The position numbers and the translations under genes are program-made. A stretch of 33,406 nucleotides of DNA from Clostridia bacterium (lineage in GTDB: Bacteria > Bacillota > Clostridia > Christensenellales > UBA1242): NCBI GenBank assembly GCA_028702545.1, contig JAQVOQ010000002.1, positions 1 through 33,406 of the forward strand, read 5' to 3'. The notes under the pieces were generated by a model, which ran no database searches, was not told where the DNA came from, and was given only the letters and a program-made list of their open reading frames with translations. Positions within the stretch are counted from its first letter, which is position 1; the number at the start of each line of letters is the position of its first letter. Shown here one piece after another: positions 6,929 to 14,097 of the stretch.

Positions 6929-7747
6929 CTATTTATTATTTGTAGGATTGCGCCATATAACTTTTGCACTATTAGGTGAAGAATTTTTGTTTATATTAGT
7001 GCTGTTTTGATTTTGTTTAGCACCACTAGTATCTTTTTTTAGGCATAAATACCAATCTGGGCAATAAACATTATTATCTATAATATTTCTTTTTCTGCGG
7101 TCAATATCTCCATCTATTGTCATAGGAGGAGGTAGTATTATATCATCACCAGGCATCCAGTTTGCAGGAATATGAACATTTTCGGTGTCGTGCTTTATAA
7201 CAGCTGTTACAAGACGCCTAATTTCTTCTCCGGACTTGCCTACTTCTCTTGGGTAAATTTGAATAGCTCTAATTTTTCCGTTAGGGTCAATCAAAAAACC
7301 ACCTCTTACTGTTTCCGTCTTAGTTTCACCTCTTCTTAAAAGCCCGTATCTGCGAGCAATTTCCATACTGCTATCTGATATTAGAGGAAAAGTAATTATG
7401 GTATTTTTAAAATCTAAATACTCCATATTATAAATACTCTCAAGCCAAGCAACATGAGAAAACATAGAATCTATGCTTAATGCAACTATTTCTACATTTA
7501 ACTTTTTATAAAATTCTTCACTTTCCATAAGTTCAAATAGTTCTGTTGTGGCAACGGGTCCAAAGTCGGCAGGATATGAATAAAACAAAACCCATTTACC
7601 CTTGTAATCAGCTGGGAAATTAATTGGACCTTTTGTAGACTCGGCTTTAAAAGGTGGAGCTGGTTCTCCTATTAAGGGCAAAGTGTAGATAGGTGGTATT
7701 TGATAAGTATCCTGAGCGTTTATGTTTTTTTTATTTTTTTCATCCAT
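6929..7747 (-). CDS. Peroxiredoxin paralogue lacking the peroxidatic cysteine
   Basis: A 272-residue Prx6-like protein, closely similar along its whole length to the product of 6114-6911. The active-site motif reads YPADFGPVATTEL: Ala66 replaces the catalytic Cys and Gly63 the usual Thr. The codon is GCC, two substitutions away from TGC/TGT, so a base-calling error is unlikely. The C-terminal CPDWYLC motif (Cys229, Cys235) is kept. The start at 7747 is chosen because AAGGAG lies eight bases upstream; the frame is open further upstream without a ribosome binding site. Peroxidase activity is not expected. A structural partner, regulator or peroxide-independent thiol role of the C-terminal pair is possible. 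It is the first gene of a two-gene operon. Confidence 0.85.
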   Translation of the reverse strand: MDEKNKKNINAQDTYQIPPIYTLPLIGEPAPPFKAESTKGPINFPADYKGKWVLFYSYPADFGPVATTELFELMESEEFYKKLNVEIVALSIDSMFSHVAWLESIYNMEYLDFKNTIITFPLISDSSMEIARRYGLLRRGETKTETVRGGFLIDPNGKIRAIQIYPREVGKSGEEIRRLVTAVIKHDTENVHIPANWMPGDDIILPPPMTIDGDIDRRKRNIIDNNVYCPDWYLCLKKDTSGAKQNQNSTNINKNSSPNSAKVIWRNPTNNK

Positions 7748-7949
7748 AAAAAAACTCCTTTTTACTAAGTTATATATGAAAAAAGTATAAAAACAGTTAA
7801 CATAAAAATTAATATTGAGTAAAAAAGAGCCTAAAACAGCCTGTTTTGGTGCGAATCTTTTAAAAATGCACATTTTTTGATTAAATTAGTAGATTTATTT
7901 TCTAAAAATTGGTACAATTAATTATCAAAAATTTTTTTTGGAGGAAATT
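7748..7949. promoter_or_regulatory. Divergent intergenic region with an odd-centred palindrome
   Basis: This 200-base region separates the peroxiredoxin pair from the HU gene. It contains AAAACAG-C-CTGTTTT (7833-7847), a 7-bp perfect inverted repeat around one base and a possible operator. An extended -10 (TGG TACAAT, 7910-7918) can serve the HU gene. A minus-strand TATACT in the 7780s may serve the peroxiredoxins. Confidence 0.4.
7910..7918 (+). promoter_or_regulatory. Extended -10 promoter of the HU gene
   Basis: TG-G-TACAAT, 31 bases before the HU ATG. No convincing -35 hexamer is visible. Confidence 0.5.
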
Positions 7950-8222
7950 ATGAATAAAGGACAATTTGTAAAATCATTAGCTGAAAAAGCAGATTTAACA
8001 GCAAAACAAGCAGATGTAGCTTATAAAGCATTTGTAGAAACAGTGGTTGAGGAATTAAAAAAAGGTGAAAAAGTTCAATTAGTTGGCTTTGGTACTTTTG
8101 AATTACAACATAGACCAGCAAGAGAGGCTTTCAATCCTTTAACAGGTCAAAAAGTTAAAGTTGCAGCATCTAATGCACCAAAATTAAAAATAGGAAAAAG
8201 TTTTAAAGAATTATTTAACTAA
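7950..8222 (+). CDS. hup: HU family DNA-binding protein
   Basis: A 90-residue histone-like protein that bends and compacts DNA as a dimer. The N-terminal helices MNKGQFVKSLAEKADLT are followed by the core VQLVGFGTFELQHRPAR and the arm NPLTGQKVKVAASNAPKLKIGKSFK, all at the normal HU spacing. The start at ATG 7950 is set by GGAGG seven bases upstream; an upstream in-frame codon at 7938 lies before the ribosome binding site and is not used. It is monocistronic, with a terminator directly after it. Confidence 0.95.
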   Translation: MNKGQFVKSLAEKADLTAKQADVAYKAFVETVVEELKKGEKVQLVGFGTFELQHRPAREAFNPLTGQKVKVAASNAPKLKIGKSFKELFN

Positions 8223-8238
8223 AAATTAAATAAAAAAT

Positions 8239-8264
8239 GTGTGGCATTTGCCACACTTTTTTTT
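8239..8264 (+). terminator. Terminator of the HU gene
   Basis: GTGTGGC/GCCACAC 7-bp stem (8239-8245, 8250-8256), 4-base loop, then eight T. Confidence 0.92.
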
Positions 8265-8284
8265 ATGCATTTTTTAAAATATTA

Positions 8285-8313
8285 TTAACAAAATTAAATT
8301 TATATGTTAAAAT
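8285..8313 (+). promoter_or_regulatory. Promoter of ndk
   Basis: TTAACA (8285-8290), a 17-base spacer and TAAAAT (8308-8313), 30 bases before the ATG. Confidence 0.7.
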
Positions 8314-8343
8314 AATAAGCATTATAAATAAGAGGTGTAAAAG

Positions 8344-8769
8344 ATGGCAAGAAACGAAAACATACAAAGAACTTATATTATGCTAAAACCAGATGCGTAC
8401 AAAAGAAAATTGATGGGCGAAATTATTGGACGCATAGAAAAAAAAGGTTTTAAAATTACCGCTATGAAAATGATGACATTAAATGATAAAGTTTTAAAAG
8501 AACATTATTCACATATTGCAGATCAACCATTTTTTCCAGAAATTGAAGACTTTATGACCTCAGCACCAGTGGTTGGAATGATAGTAGAAGGTAGTGATGT
8601 AATAACTGGAATGAGGCGCTTGATGGGTCCAACACATTGGACAGAAGCGCAACCCGGCACAATTAGAGGCGACTATTCTTGCATTATTGGGGAAAATTTA
8701 ATTCACGGATCTGATAGTATTGATGGCGCAGAAGAAGAGATTGAAAGGTTCTTTGGCAAAAATGCTTAA
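8344..8769 (+). CDS. ndk: Nucleoside diphosphate kinase
   Basis: This enzyme transfers the gamma phosphate between nucleoside triphosphates and diphosphates through a phosphohistidine. The catalytic His121 is in NLIHGSDS. Other family motifs are YIMLKPDAY (11-19), VGMIVEGSDVI (77-87), and PTHWTEAQPGTIRGDY (96-111). The length of 141 residues is normal. The start follows AAGAGGTG. It is monocistronic, with its own promoter and terminator. It belongs to cytosolic nucleotide metabolism. Confidence 0.97.
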   Translation: MARNENIQRTYIMLKPDAYKRKLMGEIIGRIEKKGFKITAMKMMTLNDKVLKEHYSHIADQPFFPEIEDFMTSAPVVGMIVEGSDVITGMRRLMGPTHWTEAQPGTIRGDYSCIIGENLIHGSDSIDGAEEEIERFFGKNA

Positions 8770-8780
8770 TTTAATAATTT

Positions 8781-8807
8781 AAAAAGCAGTTATTTAAACT
8801 GCTTTTT
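8781..8807 (+). terminator. Terminator of ndk
   Basis: 11-bp stem (8781-8791, 8797-8807) with GCAGTT/AACTGC at its top and a terminal T run. Confidence 0.88.
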
Positions 8808-8820
8808 TATAAAATGCATA

Positions 8821-8849
8821 TTGAAATTTGATATTTTATATGTTATAAT
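8821..8849 (+). promoter_or_regulatory. Promoter of the transglutaminase-like operon
   Basis: TTGAAA (8821-8826), 17 bases, then TATAAT (8844-8849): a near-consensus sigma-A promoter about 38 bases before the first start codon. Confidence 0.82.
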
Positions 8850-8886
8850 TTGTGAATAAATAACTAAAGGCAGGGACTTGAGTTTT

Positions 8887-9906
8887 ATGCAAATAAAAAA
8901 AATAAAAGCATCAGGCGAGTTTAGGCACCGTTACATACAAATTAATGATGCAATATATACATTTAATCAAGCATTAATATCTTTTGCTAAAAAAGCAGAT
9001 GAAATTAGAAAAGTTCATTATTCAATGGATATCAAAAATGAAATACCGGTTACCGCTAAGTTCATTTATCCATCTGTTGAAGTTATGCAAAAAGAGATAG
9101 ATGCCAACATTAAAAATATAATTGAAAACTTGCATTTAAAAGCAAGTGATAAACAAATAGACGAGTTTTTTTCAGTATATAAATTACAAGATTACTTTTC
9201 AAATAAACTAACATACAGTATGTTAGCACAAGAAGAAAGAGGATATCAGTTCGAAGACAATAACTATTATATGAGTGCTATAAAATATAATAGGGATAAG
9301 CTTAGGTCGTTTAATTTAAAACCAGCGCCAGCACCGCAAGAAAGAAAGTTGTATAGAATTCAAAAACATAAAATTTATGAAGAGATGTCAAATGAAAATG
9401 AGTTTATAAAAAGCAATGTTCCTTTTAATCAAATAAATTATTTAAAAGGCTTATATAATGTATTTGTAAGAGAAAATGGAGTATGTTCGGAATTTTCTAA
9501 CGCATTTAGTTACATTTTAAACAAGATAGATATAGTAAGTTACAAAGTTTTGGTAAGTAAATTTATAAATAATACAGAGCTGTTCCACGCTTATAATTTA
9601 ATTGAGTTTGTAACAAAAGGACAAAAAAAATATTATGCTTGTGATTTAACCAGAAGCGTTTGTAACAAAGAAAAATACAATAATTTAAAAGTTAAAAATA
9701 GAATTCTAGGTTTTGGAATGGGAAGTGACCAATTAGAAGATACCAACAACTCTAAAATTCTATCTATTCAAAAATATGGCGAAAATTTACAAAAAGAATT
9801 TTTTCCACAAGTAGAAGAAGACATTTTAATAAACGATTTATCCGAAAGGTTGATAGAAAAACTTTTAAAAACTAATGATTTAGTTGAAGAGAAGGAAATA
9901 AATTAA
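8887..9906 (+). CDS. Transglutaminase-like protein, paralogue 1
   Basis: A 339-residue cytosolic protein (no signal or membrane segment). The C-terminal half shows the order of a transglutaminase/cysteine-protease triad: Cys200 in NGVCSEFSNAF, His234 in LFHAYNLIEF and Asp253 in YYACDLT. The N-terminal 150 residues resemble those of the two following paralogues (YPS-x3-M, then the Y-S-M/Y-N-M segment). TTG 8878 could also start translation, but ATG 8887 gives MQIKKI, which aligns with MEIKKV of the next gene and lies about ten bases after CAGGGA. This copy has diverged most. It overlaps the next gene by one base (TAATG). Substrate and even activity are unknown; the superfamily includes peptidases, cross-linkers and peptide-N-glycanases. 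Confidence 0.72.
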   Translation: MQIKKIKASGEFRHRYIQINDAIYTFNQALISFAKKADEIRKVHYSMDIKNEIPVTAKFIYPSVEVMQKEIDANIKNIIENLHLKASDKQIDEFFSVYKLQDYFSNKLTYSMLAQEERGYQFEDNNYYMSAIKYNRDKLRSFNLKPAPAPQERKLYRIQKHKIYEEMSNENEFIKSNVPFNQINYLKGLYNVFVRENGVCSEFSNAFSYILNKIDIVSYKVLVSKFINNTELFHAYNLIEFVTKGQKKYYACDLTRSVCNKEKYNNLKVKNRILGFGMGSDQLEDTNNSKILSIQKYGENLQKEFFPQVEEDILINDLSERLIEKLLKTNDLVEEKEIN

Positions 9907-11003
9907 TGGAAATTAAAAAAGTTGTAACTGATAAGTTTTATAAAAATCAATATATTAATTTTGGTGGAAATATTTTTGAAATTAATTATTTTAAAGCGAT
10001 GAACCCATCATTAATTGGTGCGTTAGAAGAGGTTGAGGCAATATTAAAAAATTCTAAAGACAATTTAAAGGCGGCAAAATTTATAGAAAAAATAACCTTT
10101 AAGCCTTTTCCATCTAATAAAAAAATGATAGAAACTATTAATAAAAAATGCGAAAGTATTTGTGATTTTTTACAGTTAAATGAAATAAAAGGTGAGGATG
10201 CTAAAATAGTAAAATCACTCGTATTATTTAATTATCTTTCAAAAAATACAAGATATAATATGACCGTGCAAGAGTCGATAGATATTGATAATTTTGAAAA
10301 AATAATTAATAAAATGGAAAATAAACTAATTAAACTAAAAGAAGAACATCAAAATTTAGAAATTCTTAAAAATCTAATGGAAGATAAAAATGATAAAAAA
10401 ATTCTTTCAGCACAAATTGAGCATGTAAAAAAAGATTTTATATCACTATCAAACCAAAGCAATAAGTGTCTTATAGAGTTTTTGAATGAATTTTATATAA
10501 AAGCCATCTATAGCACTTTAATATATAATCAAGGTGTTTGCTCAGGATTTAGTTATACATATCAACTTTTATTAAAAACTGCAGGCATCAATGCATTTTC
10601 GTTAGAAGCATATAAAGAAGGTGAAGCTACGGGGCATGCATTTAACTTACTAGAATTTAAACAGGGAAATAAAACAACTTATCATATAGCGGATGTAACC
10701 TCGGCAATTGCGCAAGGTTCAAAAGATAGTAAAACAATTTTAAAGTCTTTTAGTATACCAAAAGAAAAGTATTTTTATATGATTAATCAAAATGTAGCGA
10801 CAATAAAAAAATTATCAAGTCTTAAAAAAGATTCGCGAACTACATTTTTTGAAAATATCTATACCTCAACTTTATGTGGCTTAATATATAACAAGATAAA
10901 TAATAAAGAAGTATTAGAAAAACAAAAATTAAAAGCACTAATTTTTATTGACAAGCATAGCAAAATTAAAGAGCAAATATTAAACGATGAAATAATAAAA
11001 TAA
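9906..11003 (+). CDS. Transglutaminase-like protein, paralogue 2
   Basis: A 365-residue protein with the same architecture as its neighbours. The N-terminal conserved segment contains FKPFPSNKKMIE (66-77) and YLSKNTRYNMTVQE (110-123). A charged helical, probably coiled-coil stretch follows at about 128-185. The triad region holds Cys212 in QGVCSGFSYTY, His244 in TGHAFNLLEF and Asp263 in HIADVTS. There is no export signal. AAGGAAATAA precedes the ATG, which overlaps the stop codon of paralogue 1, so translation is probably coupled. I infer a transglutaminase-fold hydrolase or transferase; nothing in the sequence fixes the substrate. Confidence 0.72.
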   Translation: MEIKKVVTDKFYKNQYINFGGNIFEINYFKAMNPSLIGALEEVEAILKNSKDNLKAAKFIEKITFKPFPSNKKMIETINKKCESICDFLQLNEIKGEDAKIVKSLVLFNYLSKNTRYNMTVQESIDIDNFEKIINKMENKLIKLKEEHQNLEILKNLMEDKNDKKILSAQIEHVKKDFISLSNQSNKCLIEFLNEFYIKAIYSTLIYNQGVCSGFSYTYQLLLKTAGINAFSLEAYKEGEATGHAFNLLEFKQGNKTTYHIADVTSAIAQGSKDSKTILKSFSIPKEKYFYMINQNVATIKKLSSLKKDSRTTFFENIYTSTLCGLIYNKINNKEVLEKQKLKALIFIDKHSKIKEQILNDEIIK

Positions 11004-11035
11004 ATATTGAAATGTAAACTTGAGGGGAAAAAAAT

Positions 11036-12154
11036 ATGAAGCAAGAAGAAAAAGTAATACCAGTAGTAGCTGACGAATTTTACAAAGATTCTTATGTCGG
11101 TATAGGATATGATATTTTTGAGTCACAATATGCACTAGATAGGTATCCCGAGCATCAAGAAGCAATTTTAAAAGCTATTGAAGTAGTTAAACCTGCAAAA
11201 AATGTTATAAAATTGACATATAGGGCTTTTCCAAGCAATAATAAAATGATAGAAATTTTATTGAATAAGCGTGAAACAATTTATAAAAACTTGAATTTAG
11301 ATAAGATTGTTGGCAAAGGTTCGGATATAATAAAAGCATGGGTTTTATATGATTATATATCTTTAGGTTTGTTTTATAATATGGCAACTATGGAAGAAGT
11401 TGTAACAAAAATAAAAGGCGTTGAAAAAATATCTGAGACTTACGAAGAGTCATTTAAAAAACAAAATTTATTTGCTAAACTTTATAAATTAGCAAAAACA
11501 GAAGAAGAAAAACTTAAAATAGCTACTATGTGGGAAAAATTAGGAAGAAAAATATCAAATATTGAAACAGATTATTACAAAAAAGAAACTCAAGCGGATA
11601 ACCGTACTTATTTAAGACAACTTTATAGCGCACTTATAAGAGGCAAAGGAGTTTGTGCCGAGTTTAGTTATGTTTATCAATTTTTACTAGAAGGAATTGG
11701 CATAAAAAGTATATATACTATAATTTATGCGGAGGGTTCTAAATTTGCGCATGCAATTAATTTAGTTGAATTTAAAAAAGATAACAAAAAAGCATATTAT
11801 ATTGTAGATCTTACTGCGGGCAGTTCTTACGCTAAATCGTGCGAGGGCTCATATTTTAATTATCATGGTTTTGCAGTACCAAAAGATAAATATTTTGCTT
11901 TAGAAGATAATACGCAAAAGATTTGTGCAGCGGGTTATTTTAATGGATTAGATATTGATTTAAATAAAAAAATAGTAAAATTTTCATCAAGAGAATCAAC
12001 TATGGAAATACTAAGAAGAAAGATTGTAAATACTTTTGATTTCCAAAAGGAATATGAAAAAGCTGCAAGATTTTCACTATCAAGTTATTCTGAATTTGGT
12101 ACGGGCAAAACTAAAGAGCCTCAAAAAGAATATAAACAACAAGAAATTTTATAA
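11036..12154 (+). CDS. Transglutaminase-like protein, paralogue 3
   Basis: A 372-residue protein. N-terminal conserved block: YRAFPSNNKMIE (62-73) and YISLGLFYNMATMEE (107-121). The triad region holds Cys207 in KGVCAEFSYVY, His239 in KFAHAINLVEF and Asp258 in YYIVDLTAG. It also has no signal peptide or membrane helix. GAGGGG lies eight bases before the ATG and 32 bases separate it from paralogue 2. It is the last gene of a three-gene operon ended by a strong terminator. The shared N-terminal block, preserved with the triad, argues for a three-member family rather than decay of spare copies. Confidence 0.72.
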   Translation: MKQEEKVIPVVADEFYKDSYVGIGYDIFESQYALDRYPEHQEAILKAIEVVKPAKNVIKLTYRAFPSNNKMIEILLNKRETIYKNLNLDKIVGKGSDIIKAWVLYDYISLGLFYNMATMEEVVTKIKGVEKISETYEESFKKQNLFAKLYKLAKTEEEKLKIATMWEKLGRKISNIETDYYKKETQADNRTYLRQLYSALIRGKGVCAEFSYVYQFLLEGIGIKSIYTIIYAEGSKFAHAINLVEFKKDNKKAYYIVDLTAGSSYAKSCEGSYFNYHGFAVPKDKYFALEDNTQKICAAGYFNGLDIDLNKKIVKFSSRESTMEILRRKIVNTFDFQKEYEKAARFSLSSYSEFGTGKTKEPQKEYKQQEIL

Positions 12155-12180
12155 AAAATGGCTAATATAGCCATTTTTTT
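12154..12180 (+). terminator. Terminator of the transglutaminase-like operon
   Basis: Hairpin with GGCTA/TAGCC at the top (12160-12164, 12168-12172), extended by A/T pairs, then T7. It overlaps the last base of the stop codon. Confidence 0.88.
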
Positions 12181-12314
12181 ATTGTTAAAATTAGGAAAAT
12201 GTGGATAGATAAAAAATGCATAAATTAGTGTAAAAAACACAAAATAAAAGTAGAAAAATGTCATAATTTAATATGAATTTTTCTAATAATTAACTAAGTA
12301 AGGAGGGATTAATC
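12181..12314 (+). promoter_or_regulatory. Leader of the 42-residue peptide gene, with a 13-bp inverted repeat
   Basis: AGAAAAAT-G-TCATA pairs with TATGA-ATTTTTCT (12252-12284; 13 bp, one bulged G, 6-base loop). An extended -10-like TGTCATAAT (12259-12267) lies inside it, so the repeat could be an operator at the promoter or a leader hairpin. GGAGGG follows at 12302-12307. Confidence 0.4.
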
Positions 12315-12443
12315 ATGGCAAATCAATATAGAAAAAATCAATATAACAGAAGTTCTAATTCAAAAGCCGTTCGAGTAGCAGGTTATACCAGAAAGGACGG
12401 AACAAGAGTAGCAGGTTATACTAGAAGTATGCCTAATAGCTAA
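12315..12443 (+). CDS. 42-residue basic peptide with duplicated VAGYTR motif
   Basis: A short gene behind a very strong ribosome binding site (AAGGAGGG, eight bases before the ATG) and followed by a 16-bp-stem terminator, so it is clearly an expressed unit. The product begins MANQYRKNQYNR, and its second half holds VRVAGYTRKDGT followed by RVAGYTRS, a two-unit repeat. It is rich in Arg, Asn, Ser and Tyr with no acidic residue except one Asp. Short proteins with a GYTRKDGT-type motif occur in Bacillota and phages; no function is known to me. Basic composition would suit nucleic-acid binding, but that is speculation. Confidence 0.8.
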   Translation: MANQYRKNQYNRSSNSKAVRVAGYTRKDGTRVAGYTRSMPNS

Positions 12444-12480
12444 TTTTTTAATGTAATAATTGTTCAACATTATTTTTAAC

Positions 12481-12518
12481 AAAAACAACACCCTTTATTT
12501 TAAAAGGGTGTTGTTTTT
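12481..12518 (+). terminator. Strong terminator after the small peptide gene
   Basis: 16-bp perfect stem (12481-12496, 12503-12518) containing CACCC/GGGTG and ending in T5. The 3' arm also contains the -35 box of the next gene. Confidence 0.92.
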
Positions 12519-12539
12519 ATGAATGTTATATGGTATAAT
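12511..12539 (+). promoter_or_regulatory. Promoter of the second HD-GYP gene
   Basis: TTGTTT (12511-12516), 17 bases, then TATAAT (12534-12539) with an extended TGG. The -35 box overlaps the preceding terminator. Confidence 0.78.
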
Positions 12540-12576
12540 TTAACAGTTTATTATACATTACTATTAAGGAGAAACT

Positions 12577-13266
12577 ATGAACAATAATATAATAAGCGTA
12601 ATAAAAGACTATGATAACTACGCGACAATAACGAAAGAATATGATAATTACTTGCAATCAATTCAACAAACTACGCCAAAATATTTAAATGCAATAATAA
12701 TTATGGCGGTAGAAAAAGTTATGAGAATTCACAGTTTAGAAACATATAATCATGCCGAAAATATGATTAAAATTGTAACGCCTTTAGCTAAAGCACTTAA
12801 TTTAAGCAAAGAGGATTCAAAAAAGATAAAACTAATCGCAAAATTGCATGATATTGGTAAACTTTCAATAAGTCAAAGTATTTTAAACAAAAAATCACCA
12901 CTTGATGATAAAGAGTGGAATATTATTAAAACTCATCCTGTTGAATCATACAAAATAGTAAGGTGCATTGATTGCTCCATAGATGTGGCAAAAGATATTT
13001 TGCATCACCACGAGCGCTATGATGGCACAGGATACCCCAATAAATTAAAAGGTGAGGAAATACCATACTTGTCAAGAGTGATAGCTGTTGTTGATGCTTA
13101 TGAGGCTATGTTAAATGGAAGGATATATAAACAGCCAAGGCCAAATGCTGAGGTTATAGCTGAAATTAAGCATTGTTCGGGCACGCAATTTGACCCCAAT
13201 ATCGTAAAAGTTTTTGTAAAAACATTTGACAAACAAAAAAATAAAGAGGACTTTAAAAACCTTTAA
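12577..13266 (+). CDS. HD-GYP domain protein, second copy
   Basis: A 229-residue soluble protein with His59, HDIGK (His91-Asp92), and HHHERYDGTGYP (143-154), then VDAYEAMLNGRIYKQ. It aligns with the HD-GYP product at 1132 through the catalytic core and the tail (C-SGTQFD is shared). The third conserved block is looser here: GRIYKQP replaces the usual RPYR, so activity may differ. No sensor domain is present; the first 45 residues are unlike known input domains. The start follows AAGGAGAAACT. It is a single-gene unit convergent with a peroxiredoxin gene. Probable c-di-GMP phosphodiesterase, by family. Confidence 0.87.
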   Translation: MNNNIISVIKDYDNYATITKEYDNYLQSIQQTTPKYLNAIIIMAVEKVMRIHSLETYNHAENMIKIVTPLAKALNLSKEDSKKIKLIAKLHDIGKLSISQSILNKKSPLDDKEWNIIKTHPVESYKIVRCIDCSIDVAKDILHHHERYDGTGYPNKLKGEEIPYLSRVIAVVDAYEAMLNGRIYKQPRPNAEVIAEIKHCSGTQFDPNIVKVFVKTFDKQKNKEDFKNL

Positions 13267-13273
13267 TATATAA

Positions 13274-13311
13274 AACAAAAAAACTAGACGCAAATGCCTA
13301 GTTTTTTTGTT
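13274..13311. terminator. Bidirectional terminator
   Basis: Stem AACAAAAAAACTAG with its complement (13274-13287, 13298-13311) and a 10-base loop, between convergent genes. Confidence 0.85.
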
Positions 13312-13317
13312 AGCTTA

Positions 13318-13980
13318 CTAAACTTCTTTATAACAAAGCCACCAGTCTTTGCATTCATATTTTCCTTCTTGCATACCGCTTAGCCTTGCATCAATTTGTT
13401 GATTTGATTGAGGAGGCGGATAAACCATAACATTTTTGCCAAGCCACAGGTTATTAGGAAAGTTCTCAGGTGCTGCCATTTTATATTTATCTGACATTTG
13501 AAGTGCGTTTAAAGACCTTAAGACCTCGTCAACACTCCTGCCAATTTCTGGCGGATAGGTCATGGTTAGTCTAATAACTCCTCTTGGATCAATTATAAAA
13601 AGTTTTCTTACAGTTTTAGCACCCTTTTTAGCATGAACCATGCCTAACTCTTTTGCAACATTTCCTAAGGGGTCTTCAATAATAGGAAAGGGCACAGCCG
13701 TATTAGCATTTTCTTCAATCCACTCCACCCATTTAAAATGTGGGCCTAATCCATCAACGCTTAAGCCTAAAAGGTTGGCACCTAGTGCTTTAAATTCATC
13801 CACTCTATTTGACATAGCAACAAATTCTGTAGTGCAAATAGGCGTGAAGTCGCCAGGATGACTAAATAAAATTAGCCATTTACCAGCATAATCCTGAGGT
13901 AAGTTTTTAATGCCATCGGTCGTGCTAACTTGCATTTGTGGCAGTTCATCGCCTAGCATTAACTGCTTTTCTTCGTTCAT
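13318..13980 (-). CDS. Peroxiredoxin, Prx6-like (canonical)
   Basis: A 220-residue peroxidase with the canonical motif HPGDFTPICTTEF (Cys49 with Thr46). A downstream Arg-containing block (TVRKLFIIDP) and the C-terminal CKDWWLC (Cys210, Cys216) match archaeal-type Prx6 proteins, where these Cys help recycle the enzyme. Unlike the pair at 6114-7747 it has no N- or C-terminal extension. AGGAGAATAC precedes ATG 13980. It is monocistronic; a TATAAT on the minus strand (14015-14020) is the likely -10 box. It is the most conventional of the three peroxiredoxins here and the likely housekeeping peroxide scavenger. Confidence 0.94.
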   Translation of the reverse strand: MNEEKQLMLGDELPQMQVSTTDGIKNLPQDYAGKWLILFSHPGDFTPICTTEFVAMSNRVDEFKALGANLLGLSVDGLGPHFKWVEWIEENANTAVPFPIIEDPLGNVAKELGMVHAKKGAKTVRKLFIIDPRGVIRLTMTYPPEIGRSVDEVLRSLNALQMSDKYKMAAPENFPNNLWLGKNVMVYPPPQSNQQIDARLSGMQEGKYECKDWWLCYKEV

Positions 13981-14050
13981 ATATGTATTCTCCTAAAAAA
14001 AATTCTTACTAAATATTATATATTACTTTTGACTAAAGAATGTTAAAATA

Positions 14051-14080
14051 AAAAAAGCCATAGTTTTTTTATTATGGCTT
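14051..14080 (-). terminator. Terminator of the sigma/anti-sigma operon
   Basis: AAGCCATA/TATGGCTT 8-bp stem (14055-14062, 14073-14080) with a long loop and a minus-strand T7 run. Confidence 0.82.
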
Positions 14081-14097
14081 GATTTAAGTGTTAAATA

